From Deltaproteobacteria bacterium (GTDB lineage: Bacteria; Desulfobacterota; Syntrophia; Syntrophales; Smithellaceae): 51,148 nucleotides of DNA. The position numbers and the translations under genes were made by a program. Location: positions 1-51,148 of the forward strand of contig JANYAY010000024.1 in NCBI GenBank assembly GCA_025361065.1, read 5' to 3'. The notes beneath the pieces were generated by a model that ran no database searches, was not told the DNA's origin, and worked only from the letters and a program-made list of their open reading frames with translations. Positions 25,651 through 34,632 of the stretch are shown piece by piece (the stretch's first letter is position 1; each line of letters begins with the position of its first letter).

Positions 25651-26651
25651 AGAGTCTTAAAAGCAATTCTCTGTATGCCGCAATTGCGCTTGTTATTGCC
25701 GAAGCCAGAAAACGCTCTTTTTCTACGGTCAATACCATTCTTTTGGAAACTTACTGGAAAGTGGGCCAACTTATTTGCGAAGATGAACAGCATGGGAAAA
25801 AGAGGGCTGTCTATGGCGAGAAGCTTTTGAAAAAAATTGCCGACCAGTTAACTCTTGAATTCGGCAAAGGTTTCGACGAACGTAATTTAAATAATATGCG
25901 GGCGTTTTACCAGGCCTTCCCGATTTGGAACGCAGTGCGTACGGAATTGAGCTGGACCCATTACCGACTTCTCTCGCGGCTTGATGATGAAAAGAAAAGA
26001 AATTATTACTTAAGTCAGAGCATTGAAGCCGGTTGGAACAGCCGTACGTTGGATAGAAACATCAGCACCCTGTATTTCGAACGTCAACTGCCTGTTGTAA
26101 AGGGAGCGCCTGACAGCCAGAAACACACAGTCAAAGATCCATATATATTTGAGTTTCTCGGTCTTTCCCAAGCGGCGCGCCATCAGGAGCGGGCGATTGA
26201 GAGCAGCCTGATTGATCACCTGCAAAGCTTTCTTCTGGAACTGGGAAAAGGCTTTGCCTTTGTTGCCCGGCAGCAGCACATTGTTACCGACACCTCAGAT
26301 TTTTACATTGATCTGGTTTTCTACAATTACCATTTGAAATGCTTCGTTCTTATTGATTTGAAAACCGGCAAATTGACCCATCGGGATATTGGCCAGATGG
26401 ATATGTATGTACGCATCTATGAAGACCTGAAGAAGGGGCCGGACGACAACCCCACCATCGGCTTAATCCTTTGCACGGAAAGGGATGAAACCATTGTCAA
26501 ATACTCCGTTTTGGCGGAAAACAAGAATCTGTTTGCCAGCAAATACCTGCTGTATTTGCCCAAAGAAGAGGAACTGATCCAGTTGATTAAACAAGATCGC
26601 AAGCTTTTTAATGCCGGTCATGCCGACCCGGAGGACCATGATGAAGGATAG
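25647..26651 (+). CDS. DUF1016 / YhcG-family PD-(D/E)XK nuclease-like protein
   Basis: 334 residues. The N-terminal DUF1016_N part includes LETYWKVGQLICEDEQHGKK and the pattern FGKGFDERNLNNMRAFYQAF, with LSWTHYRLLSRLDDEKKRNY. The C-terminal nuclease-like part has FYIDLVFYNYHLKCFVLIDL then KTGKLTHRDIGQMDMY, with Asp at about 222 and DLK at about 237-239 in the PD-(D/E)XK arrangement. The family is widespread in bacteria and often sits inside type I restriction loci; its biochemical task is not settled. It overlaps hsdM by 4 bp, so it is translated with the module. It may be an accessory nuclease or a regulator. Confidence 0.88.
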   Translation: MKSLKSNSLYAAIALVIAEARKRSFSTVNTILLETYWKVGQLICEDEQHGKKRAVYGEKLLKKIADQLTLEFGKGFDERNLNNMRAFYQAFPIWNAVRTELSWTHYRLLSRLDDEKKRNYYLSQSIEAGWNSRTLDRNISTLYFERQLPVVKGAPDSQKHTVKDPYIFEFLGLSQAARHQERAIESSLIDHLQSFLLELGKGFAFVARQQHIVTDTSDFYIDLVFYNYHLKCFVLIDLKTGKLTHRDIGQMDMYVRIYEDLKKGPDDNPTIGLILCTERDETIVKYSVLAENKNLFASKYLLYLPKEEELIQLIKQDRKLFNAGHADPEDHDEG

Positions 26652-26937
26652 ATTTGTCATCGAGCAGATTCGGCAAACGGCATCTGCCAAATCGGCGTAT
26701 AGGAATCTGATATTTCTTCTTTCTGTCATTCCGGCGCAGGCCGGAATCCAGTTACTGCTGAATGTTCTGGACACAGGCAAGCTTACCTTTCATGATGTTT
26801 GCCGGTGTAATCATGATTTGACTTTTCGCGATCTTTTCAATAATATTAAGCCCAACAACACCCTCCACGCATCCCGTCGGATCTGCGCACCATGGAGGGT
26901 TACTTTTTTTCTGGCGATGGATCAAGGTTCTGTATGA
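26638..26937 (+). CDS. Small ORF between the DUF1016 gene and hsdS
   Basis: A 99-codon ORF that begins MMKDRFVIEQIRQTASAKSA, preceded by GGAGG. It overlaps the end of the DUF1016 gene by 14 bp, and its TGA overlaps the hsdS ATG (ATGA), so the translational chain of the operon is unbroken. The middle reads SVIPAQAGIQ, the usual translation of a widespread intergenic palindrome, and the later part looks unlike a protein. Probably a short or truncated gene extended through an inserted repeat; it may now only serve to couple translation to hsdS. Confidence 0.35.
   Translation: MMKDRFVIEQIRQTASAKSAYRNLIFLLSVIPAQAGIQLLLNVLDTGKLTFHDVCRCNHDLTFRDLFNNIKPNNTLHASRRICAPWRVTFFLAMDQGSV
26725..26751. repeat. 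REP-like palindrome (CATTCCGGCGCAGGCCGGAATC type)
   Basis: ATTCCGG-cgcag-CCGGAAT, a perfect 7-bp inverted repeat in the context GTCATTCCGG...GGAATCCAG. This sequence type is widespread between bacterial genes and is often mistranslated as SVIPAQAGIQ. Confidence 0.8.
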
Positions 26938-28247
26938 AATATCCTGCTTATCCAAAATATAAAAAATCTGGTGTGAAATGGCTGGATGGCGACGGTTCGG
27001 CAGGCTCACCGCAGGGTGTGCCGGATCATTGGGAAGTGAAGAGAACACGCTTCATGGTAACGATGAATCCGAGCAAGCAGGAAATTAATCATCTGCCACC
27101 GGAAACAGAAGTCCAATTCTTACCAATGGAATCTGTGGGTGAAGATGGTTCTTTGAACTTGGAAACAATTCGTCCAATATTTGAAGTAAGTTCTGGTTAT
27201 ACCTTTTTTGCGGAAGGCGATGTTACATTCGCGAAAATCACACCCTGCTTTGAAAATGGAAAGGGCGCAATAATGCGCAATCTCCAAAACGTATTTGGAT
27301 TTGGAACAACTGAATTAACAGTCATACGCCCCGGCCCATCTCTTAATAATGAATATTTGTATTACCTGACAATATCGCGCGATTTCAGAAAAAATGGGGA
27401 AGCATGGATGTATGGTGCCGGCGGACAAAAACGTGTGCCGGATGATTTTGTGCGTGAACTCCGATTCGCATTTCCCCCACTTTCCGAACAGCAGGCCATT
27501 GCCGCTTTTCTTGATTGTGAGACAGGGCGGATTGATTCGCTCATCGACAAAAAACAAAAGTTCACTGAACTTTTGAAGGAAAAGCGCACGGCGCTCATTT
27601 CCCACGCTGTCACCAAAGGCTTGAACCCGAAAGTCAAAATGAAACCTTCCGGCGTGGAATGGCTGGGCGATGTGCCGGAGCATTGGGATGTGAAACACAT
27701 TAAATATATTGTAAGGATGAAAAGTGGCGAGAGTATAACTTCTGAGGAAATACAAGAAAGCGATGATTATCCGGTGTATGGCGGCAATGGTTTGCGTGGC
27801 TATTATTCCGATTTCACACATAATGGGCATTATGTATTAATTGGGCGACAAGGCGCTCTTTGCGGGAATATTAACTATGGTAATGGTAAGTTTTGGGCTT
27901 CAGAACACGCAGTGGTAGCAAATCCTATGACGCCAATAGCCACATTGTGGCTGGGTGAATTATTACGAATAATGAACTTGAATCAGTATTCTGTATCAGC
28001 CGCTCAACCAGGATTAGCAATTGAAAAAATCAAAGAACTTATTGTTCCTTTTCCACCTCTCTCTGAACAACAAGCCATCGCCGAATATCTCGATCAGGAA
28101 ACCGTCAAGATTGATAGCCTAATTACCAGGGTGGAAACCGCCATCGAAAAGCTCAAAGAATACCGCACCGCCCTGATCAGCGCGGCAGTAACCGGAAAAA
28201 TTGATGTTTCGACAGGACTCAACACAAGCGGGCGGGAGGTCGCATGA
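26934..28247 (+). CDS. hsdS: Type I restriction-modification specificity subunit
   Basis: 437 residues from the ATG at 26934 (MKYPAYPKYKKSGV); a longer reading from 26892 has no ribosome-binding site. Two target-recognition domains, each opened by a G-x-x-W...P-x-HW element (GVPDHWEVKRTRF near the start and GVEWLGDVPEHWDVKHIKY near residue 235) and closed by a conserved helix (FPPLSEQQAIAAFLDCETGR and FPPLSEQQAIAEYLDQETVK). The two halves recognise the two parts of a split DNA target; the target itself cannot be read. The stop overlaps the hsdR start by 4 bp. Confidence 0.94.
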   Translation: MKYPAYPKYKKSGVKWLDGDGSAGSPQGVPDHWEVKRTRFMVTMNPSKQEINHLPPETEVQFLPMESVGEDGSLNLETIRPIFEVSSGYTFFAEGDVTFAKITPCFENGKGAIMRNLQNVFGFGTTELTVIRPGPSLNNEYLYYLTISRDFRKNGEAWMYGAGGQKRVPDDFVRELRFAFPPLSEQQAIAAFLDCETGRIDSLIDKKQKFTELLKEKRTALISHAVTKGLNPKVKMKPSGVEWLGDVPEHWDVKHIKYIVRMKSGESITSEEIQESDDYPVYGGNGLRGYYSDFTHNGHYVLIGRQGALCGNINYGNGKFWASEHAVVANPMTPIATLWLGELLRIMNLNQYSVSAAQPGLAIEKIKELIVPFPPLSEQQAIAEYLDQETVKIDSLITRVETAIEKLKEYRTALISAAVTGKIDVSTGLNTSGREVA

Positions 28248-31200
28248 AAGCCACGACGGAAAAAGCCTTTGAAGCCTATATTGAAGAAACGCTGGCTGCA
28301 CGCGGTTGGATTGCCGGTGACAATCTTTTGTGGGACAAGCAGAAGGCTCTGTTTCCTGAATATGCCCTGGATTTTATCAAAACCACACAGGCCGATCTCT
28401 GGAAGCAGATGGAAAAGCTGCATGGTGCGGAACTCTCCGGCAAGCTGATCGACACGCTGGTGAAAGAGCGCAACACCAAGGGCACGATTCACATTCTGCG
28501 ACATGGTTTTAAATTCTACGGCAAAACTTTTAAACTGGCTTTTTTCAAACCCGCGCATGGGCTGGTGCAGGAAACCCAAGTCCTGTTTGCGCAAAATCGC
28601 CTGCATGTCACCAGGCAGGTGCCTTGTCACTCTACAGACGATAGCACGATTGACATGGTGTTGTCGCTCAACGGCATTCCCTTTGCCACAATGGAAATAA
28701 AAAATCCCTTTACCGGACAGAGCTGGAAAAATGCGGTTTACCAATACAAAACTGATCGCGATCCGCGAGCCCCGCTCTTTTTGTTCAAAAAAGGGGCAGT
28801 GGTGCATTTTGCGGTTGATCCCGATGAAGTGCACATGGCCACGCGCTTAAACGGCGGCAAAACTTTTTTCCTGCCCTTCAATCGCGGCAGTCATCCGGGC
28901 CAAATCGAATGCGGCAAGGGGAACCCCCGGCACCCGTCCGGCCATCGAACCGGTTATTTCTGGGAGGAAGTTCTGGCGCGCGAAAGCTTTCTGGATATTG
29001 TGGGCAGTTTTGTCTTTCTGGAAACCGCCGAAGAAACCGTCGATGACGGAAACGGTGGACGCAAGAAGGTGACCCGCGAGACAATGATTTTCCCCCGTTA
29101 TCATCAGTTGGATTCCGTGCGCAAGCTCGTAGGCGCAGCAGGTGTTGAAAAAACCGGTAACAATTTCCTGATTCAGCATTCCGCCGGCAGCGGCAAGACC
29201 AACAGTATTTCCTGGCTTGCTCATCGCCTGTCAAGCCTGCATACAACAAAAGATGAGAAGATTTACGATTGCGTCATTGTTATCACCGACCGCCGTATTT
29301 TGGATAAACAGCTCCAGGACGCTATATATCAGATCGAACACGCCCAAGGTGTGGTCAAGGCCATTGATGAAGATTCCAGGCAGCTTGCGCAAGCCCTGGT
29401 GGACGGCACCAAAATTGTTATTACAACTTTGCAGAAGTTTCCCTTCATTCTGCAAGGCCTGTTGCATCTTGCGGGCGCGGAAAATTTGGATAATCCCGAC
29501 GAGGTTTCTATTTTAAAAGCCAAAGAATGGGAGGCTGCTATTGCTGCGCGAAAATACGCCGTGATCGTGGACGAAGCCCATTCCAGCCAGACGGGCGATA
29601 CTGCGCGGGAGCTAAAACGCATTCTGGGCGCAGGCACGCAAAACGGCGCAGGGGACGCAGGAGAAGATGAGCTACCGGCGGATTGGGAAGACGGACTGAA
29701 CGCAGTCATGGAATCACGCGGGCGGCAGAAAAACCTGAGCTTTTTTGCCTTTACCGCTACGCCCAAGGGAAAAACACTGGAGCTGTTTGGTCGCCCGGGC
29801 GCCAGCGGCAAACCGGAATCTTTTCACACCTACTCCATGAAACAAGCCATCGAGGAAGGATTCATTCTGGATGTGCTCACGAGATACACCACTTACAAAA
29901 CGTATTACCGTCTGGTGAAAAAAGCGGAAGATGATCCGGCCATGCCGAAGAAAAAAGCGGCCAAGAAACTGGCGAAGTTCATGGCTTTGCATCCGCACAA
30001 TATCGAGCAAAAAACGGAAATTATGGTTGAACATTTCCGGCAGCATGTTAAACAAAAGCTGTTCGGTCGCGCCAAGGCGATGGTTGTTGCCGGTTCACGC
30101 CTGCAAGCTGTGCGCTATATGATCTCTTTTCAGAAATATATTGAGGAGCATCACTATACCGACATCCGTCCGCTGGTGGCCTTCAGTGGAACCGTGAAGG
30201 ACCCGGAGACGAGCCTGGAATACACCGAACCGGGCATGAATATCGATGTGGTCACGGGGAAGACTATTTCGGAAGGCCAGTTGCCGGACAAGTTCGATAC
30301 TTCCGACTATCAGGTATTGCTGGTGGCTAATAAATATCAGACCGGCTTTGATCAACCGTTACTTTGCGCCATGTATGTGGATAAGCGTTTGGATGGCGTT
30401 CAAGCCGTGCAAACACTATCCCGCCTGAACAGGACACGCGCCGGGAAAGAGCCACCGTTTGTGCTTGATTTTGTCAATAAGGAGGAAGATATTTATCTGG
30501 CCTTTAAACCTTATTACAATGTAACCACATTACAGGAACCTTCCGATCCCGGTCATTTGGAACTACTAAAACATGAATTAAACGCGATGCAGGTATATCA
30601 GTGGTCGGAAGTCGAAGCATTTTGTCGGATATTTTATCTGCCCCAATACAAACAAAATCCGTCCGATCACGCCCGGATGGAAAAGCATATTCAGCCAGCC
30701 GTGGACAGGTTTAATGCCCTGGACGATGAGCATAAAGGAATGTTTTACGAGAAGCTGACCGCCTATACGCGCTTTTATTCCTTCATCAGCCAGATTATTC
30801 CTTATTCAGACCAGGAACTGGAAATGCTCTACAGTTATGGCCGCTATCTGACCACACACCTGAATATTGATGATGGCGGTATTAATCCCCACCCGGAAAA
30901 AGAAGTTGACCTGCAATACTATAGAATTGAGATGGTTTCATCGGGTTCGATTGTGATGGAAGCAGGCGATATATATGGTGTTAAAAGCCCGACGGCAGTG
31001 GGTACGAGTAAGGCAAAAGACGAAAATAAGCCGCTTTCGGAAATTATTCAGGCATTGAATGACCGTTTCGGTACGGACTTTTCCGAAGAAGACCGATTAT
31101 TCTTTGAGCAGATCAAGGAAAAAGCCTCCAGAGATGACAAGGTTATCCAGACCGCCAAAGCCAATACATTGGAGAAGTTTGAGTTGGGTATTCAGGAACT

Positions 31201-31351
31201 GATTAAAGACTTGATGGTGCAACGTATGGCCGATAATGATGGTATCGTAACTCGCTATATGGACGATATTGATTTCCAGAAAACAGTTTTACCGATTCTC
31301 GCAAAAGAGATTTATAAAAATGTACTTGAAAAACAAGTATCAGGGAGCTGA
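28244..31351 (+). CDS. hsdR: Type I restriction enzyme, motor/endonuclease subunit
   Basis: 1035 residues, full length. The N-terminal nuclease domain shows the PD-(D/E)XK residues in STIDMVLSLNGIPFATMEIK (about residues 134-153). The superfamily 2 motor follows: Walker A SAGSGKTNSISWL (about 313), VITDRRILDKQLQ, DEAHSSQTGD (about 442) and FFAFTATPKGKTLELFG, and the second RecA part has LVANKYQTGFDQPLLCAMYV and LSRLNRT. A helical C-terminal part would dock to the methyltransferase. It is intact, so the module looks functional. The stop codon lies only 3 bp before the start of the exporter adaptor gene, whose ribosome-binding site is inside the hsdR end. Confidence 0.95.
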   Translation: MKATTEKAFEAYIEETLAARGWIAGDNLLWDKQKALFPEYALDFIKTTQADLWKQMEKLHGAELSGKLIDTLVKERNTKGTIHILRHGFKFYGKTFKLAFFKPAHGLVQETQVLFAQNRLHVTRQVPCHSTDDSTIDMVLSLNGIPFATMEIKNPFTGQSWKNAVYQYKTDRDPRAPLFLFKKGAVVHFAVDPDEVHMATRLNGGKTFFLPFNRGSHPGQIECGKGNPRHPSGHRTGYFWEEVLARESFLDIVGSFVFLETAEETVDDGNGGRKKVTRETMIFPRYHQLDSVRKLVGAAGVEKTGNNFLIQHSAGSGKTNSISWLAHRLSSLHTTKDEKIYDCVIVITDRRILDKQLQDAIYQIEHAQGVVKAIDEDSRQLAQALVDGTKIVITTLQKFPFILQGLLHLAGAENLDNPDEVSILKAKEWEAAIAARKYAVIVDEAHSSQTGDTARELKRILGAGTQNGAGDAGEDELPADWEDGLNAVMESRGRQKNLSFFAFTATPKGKTLELFGRPGASGKPESFHTYSMKQAIEEGFILDVLTRYTTYKTYYRLVKKAEDDPAMPKKKAAKKLAKFMALHPHNIEQKTEIMVEHFRQHVKQKLFGRAKAMVVAGSRLQAVRYMISFQKYIEEHHYTDIRPLVAFSGTVKDPETSLEYTEPGMNIDVVTGKTISEGQLPDKFDTSDYQVLLVANKYQTGFDQPLLCAMYVDKRLDGVQAVQTLSRLNRTRAGKEPPFVLDFVNKEEDIYLAFKPYYNVTTLQEPSDPGHLELLKHELNAMQVYQWSEVEAFCRIFYLPQYKQNPSDHARMEKHIQPAVDRFNALDDEHKGMFYEKLTAYTRFYSFISQIIPYSDQELEMLYSYGRYLTTHLNIDDGGINPHPEKEVDLQYYRIEMVSSGSIVMEAGDIYGVKSPTAVGTSKAKDENKPLSEIIQALNDRFGTDFSEEDRLFFEQIKEKASRDDKVIQTAKANTLEKFELGIQELIKDLMVQRMADNDGIVTRYMDDIDFQKTVLPILAKEIYKNVLEKQVSGS

Positions 31352-31354
31352 TAT

Positions 31355-32556
31355 ATGAATGTAGCATTACGCCGAAAGTTGTTTGTGATTATAATTATCG
31401 CTTTGGTAATTCTGGCAACTATTTACGGTTTTTTCCCGAAAGCAGTGGATGTTGATCTGGTTTCCGTCACACGCGGCCCGCTGCAGATAACAATTGAAGA
31501 AGAAGGACGCACCCGTCTGAAAGAGCGTTTTGTAATCACGGCGCCGACGGCCGGATACATGGAACGCATTTCCGCCAAAGTGGGAGACAAAGTGGACAAG
31601 GGACAGAGCGTTGTCGTTCTGGAACCATTGCGTTCGCCGGTGCTCGATCCCCGCAGCCGGGCGGAAGCGGAAGAAACCATTAACGCTGCCGGGGCCGCCC
31701 TGAATGCCGCTGTCGAAAGGGAAAGCGCATCTTCAGCGGATGCCGATTATATGGAGAAAAGACTCGCCAGACTGAAGAATCTATATAACAAAGGGTCTAT
31801 TGCCAAAGATCAGTATGATCAAATGGAAGCGGAGGCAAAAAAAGTGCGGGCTCTTCAGCGTTCTGCCAAAGCAGCCGTAAATGTTGCGCGCTCTGATCTG
31901 GCAAGATCGAAAACACTGTTGCAAAACTTCGCTGTGGTTAAAAAAACAGCCGGTTCCAATAAGGTTTACGTCTCAACGCCGGTGAGCGGCAGCATTTTTC
32001 GCATCTACCACGAAAGTGAAGGGGCGGTAAATGTTGGTGAACCTCTCCTGGATATCGGCAATGTCAAAAACCTTGAAGTCCGCGTGGAAGTACTCTCGTC
32101 GGATGCAGTGAAGATCAAGCCGGGGACTGCGGTGTTGTTTAAGCGCTGGGGTGGCGAGGGAACACTTTCGGGAGTTGTCCGTGTTGTCGAACCGGCCGGA
32201 TTTACTAAAATATCAAGCCTGGGCGTGGAAGAGCAAAGAGTGCTGGTTGTTGCCGATATGACATCTCCTGCGGAAGCATGGCGGGCGCTGGGTGACGCTT
32301 ACAGGCTGGAAGCGCACTTCGTTGTCTGGAAGGCAAGGATATTCTTCAAATACCAACCAGTGCGCTTTTCCGTTCCGGAAAAGACTGGGCTGTCTTTGTT
32401 GAAGAAAAGGGAAAAGCAAGAAAGCGTTTAATTGAAGCCGGCCAGAGAAATGGCTTAATGGCGGAAATTATCTCCGGATTGAAAGAAAAGGAAATGGTAA
32501 TTGCCCATCCTGATGATAAAATCAGCGACGGCTCGCGGATTCGCCCGCGGAAATAG
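31355..32556 (+). pseudogene. HlyD/RND-type periplasmic adaptor subunit of the ABC exporter, with a 3' frameshift
   Basis: Links an FtsX-type permease to an outer-membrane channel. An N-terminal anchor (LFVIIIIALVILATIYGFF) is followed by the barrel-sandwich half FVITAPTAGYMERISAKVGD, a coiled-coil hairpin at about residues 110-190, and the second half VSTPVSGSIFRIYHESEGAV. The first frame runs 31355-32431. Near 32330, after HFVVWK, homology shifts to another frame: GKDILQIPTSALFRSGKDWA, then VFVEEKGKARKRLIEAGQ, through to the TAG at 32554-32556. One missing base within TGGAAGGCAAGG explains this. The restored protein would have 400 residues; the frameshifted one ends at 358 with a wrong tail. 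A sequencing or assembly error is possible. Belongs with the genes at 20249 and 21135. Confidence 0.85.
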
Positions 32557-32604
32557 TAAGTTCCTTATGACCATACTTTAACCAAAAAAACACAAGGATG
32601 TTTT

Positions 32605-33765
32605 ATGAAGAATTTTATTTTTGAAAATCCAACAAAAATTATCTTTGGCCGCGGGCAGATAAGCCAGGCAGGAAAAGAAGTAGCCCGTTTTGGTCGCAAG
32701 GTTTTACTGGTCTATGGCCTTGAAAGCATAAAGAAAAACGGAATTTATGATCAGGTGATTTCTTCTTTGCAGGAAGCAGGCTTGAAGATCGTGGAATTTC
32801 CGGGCGTCAAATCAAACCCCATGCTCGCTCATGCTCTGAAAGGTATTGCCCTGGCGCGGGAGACGCAGGTTGATGTTGTTATGGCTGTGGGCGGAGGCAG
32901 TGTGATCGATACCGCGAAGACAATTGCCGCTGGTGTGCAGGCCGATCATGATGTTTGGGATTTCTTCACTTATAAAAAACCAGTTCTCGGCGCCCTGCCG
33001 GTGTTAACGGTGCTGACTCTGGCTGCCAGCGCCTCCGAAATGAATCCAGCTGCTGTGATGACGCGCGAGGAAGGTATGCAGAAATTCAGCTTTCGCTCAC
33101 CGCATATTCAGCCGCGTGTCTCCATCCTCGATCCTACGGCGCTCTTTAGCCTCTCCGCGGCTTACAGCGCTTACAGCGCGGTTGATGCTATTTCTCACCT
33201 GCTGGAATCATACTTCAATAATGAAGAGACTGACAGTCCCTTTCAGGACAGATTAGCGGAAGGTCTGATACGAACCATCATGGAAAGCACGGAAATAATT
33301 CTTCAGGAACCGGCTAACTATAATGCGCGCGCCAATATGATGTGGGCAACAACCTGGGCTTTCAATGGTTTGCCTGCGGCGGGCCTAGGCAGGGTTACTC
33401 TCCCCGTGCACATGATTGAGCATTCAATAAGCGCCATCTATGATATTGCCCACGGCGCGGGGCTTGCTTTAGTTCTTCCCGGCTGGATGCGCTATACGTT
33501 TGAAAAGAATGTCCGGAAACTGGCGTGGCTGGCCCGGGAGATTTTTCGCAGCGAAGGCAGCGATGAAAACGCAGCGGCAGAAGGCATCGGCAAGATGAAG
33601 GATTGGTTTGCGTCCATAGGCTGTTCCACATCACTCACGGATGCCGGTATCCCCGAAAATGATATTGATAAAATTGCCGAGAATGCCTTTGTACTGGCTC
33701 AAACCTGGCAGTTACCGGATTATACCAGAGACGTGATTGCAGAAGTCCTGCGTCATTGCCGGTAA
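32605..33765 (+). CDS. Iron-containing (group III) alcohol dehydrogenase, BDH/YqhD type
   Basis: 386 residues. Starts NFIFENPTKIIFGRGQI as in butanol dehydrogenases. The NAD(P)-binding AVGGGSVIDTAKTIA is at about residues 94-108. Metal ligands are expected in DAISHLLESYF (Asp and His) and in MIEHSISAIYDIAHGAGLAL (two His). It would interconvert an aldehyde and an alcohol with NAD(P)H, a redox sink in fermenting or syntrophic cells. AAGGA lies 8 bp before the start. It lies 48 bp after the restored adaptor stop, but the biochemical roles do not suggest a common function. A terminator overlaps its stop. Confidence 0.93.
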   Translation: MKNFIFENPTKIIFGRGQISQAGKEVARFGRKVLLVYGLESIKKNGIYDQVISSLQEAGLKIVEFPGVKSNPMLAHALKGIALARETQVDVVMAVGGGSVIDTAKTIAAGVQADHDVWDFFTYKKPVLGALPVLTVLTLAASASEMNPAAVMTREEGMQKFSFRSPHIQPRVSILDPTALFSLSAAYSAYSAVDAISHLLESYFNNEETDSPFQDRLAEGLIRTIMESTEIILQEPANYNARANMMWATTWAFNGLPAAGLGRVTLPVHMIEHSISAIYDIAHGAGLALVLPGWMRYTFEKNVRKLAWLAREIFRSEGSDENAAAEGIGKMKDWFASIGCSTSLTDAGIPENDIDKIAENAFVLAQTWQLPDYTRDVIAEVLRHCR

Positions 33766-33774
33766 TGCGCTTTT
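33750..33774 (+). terminator. Possible intrinsic terminator at the end of the alcohol dehydrogenase gene
   Basis: GCG.CATT pairs with AATG.CGC around GCCGGT, followed by TTTT. It overlaps the TAA stop and lies between convergent genes. Confidence 0.5.
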
Positions 33775-34360
33775 AATTGGCCGGTTTAAATTCAATGATT
33801 ACTTTGCCGGGATTGGAACTATTATATTTATCGTTATCGCAGCGTTTCCAGATGCCCAGATCAAACCAGAAACCTAAATTAAACTCTTTGGTCTTAATCG
33901 TTTTGCCTTCGCCCCGGAGAGCCGTATAATAACAATACTCACCAAACTCATAGGGCATTCTATCCGTGCTTTCTCCCCGGCCCTTTTCGTTAAATAACGC
34001 GCCGTTGTATTTTTTTATTAGTTTATTCAGTACAACCCCCAGAATATTATAGTAAGCATGTTCTGCGCTGAGATCAGCCGTATTAAACTCCTTTTGGGCA
34101 TGCACTGATTTAACACGGCCATTTTTTGTTCTGCAGATTATTTTATAGCCATCTATATACCCTTCATAGGCATAACCATATTCATCATCACTGCCGGATC
34201 TCAAAAAATCTTCGGGCATTGCTGTTGCCGGTGCGCCGGGATTTACTTTGAGAATAAAATCAGCAATATTTTCGTAAGCTGACGCTGTTGAATTGAATTG
34301 TGAAAAAAACAACATCAGTCCAACAATGGCAAAAATAATCATGACTGTTTTATGCCTCAT
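33773..34360 (-). CDS. Exported protein of unknown function
   Basis: 195 residues. A signal peptide (MRHKTVMIIFAIVGLMLFFS...STASAYE) with an AxA-type cleavage site near residue 28. The mature part is small, charged and tyrosine-rich (YGYAYEGYIDGYKIICRTKN, GEYCYYTALRGEGKTIKTKE). No family is recognised and no catalytic motif seen. GAGGA precedes the start. Convergent with the alcohol dehydrogenase gene. Confidence 0.7.
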   Translation of the reverse strand: MRHKTVMIIFAIVGLMLFFSQFNSTASAYENIADFILKVNPGAPATAMPEDFLRSGSDDEYGYAYEGYIDGYKIICRTKNGRVKSVHAQKEFNTADLSAEHAYYNILGVVLNKLIKKYNGALFNEKGRGESTDRMPYEFGEYCYYTALRGEGKTIKTKEFNLGFWFDLGIWKRCDNDKYNSSNPGKVIIEFKPAN

Positions 34361-34632
34361 ATATTATTCCTCGTTTCCTGATTTAGGATGCTGTGTAAAT
34401 TTTAAAGATCAGTTTTCCCCCAAAGTCAAGATAAAAAGCGAGGATGGGAAAGCCGGCCGCAACATAATATTACGGAAGTAAGCATGTCAAAAAACAGTCA
34501 TCATGATTAAAAGCATCCAGTAAAAATGACAGGAAGTTTAATATGTGGAGGGAATAATTGTCTATCCGGCAAGATTCTTTGCAGAGATTTCCCAATTGTG
34601 GTAAATTATTATTCATCCGGAGGAGTAAAATT

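Noticed and set aside
26752-27048. Minus-strand ORF of 98 codons opposite the hsdS start
   Set aside because: Antisense to hsdS and the small ORF; a stretch in its C-terminal half looks protein-like, but no family or start supports it.
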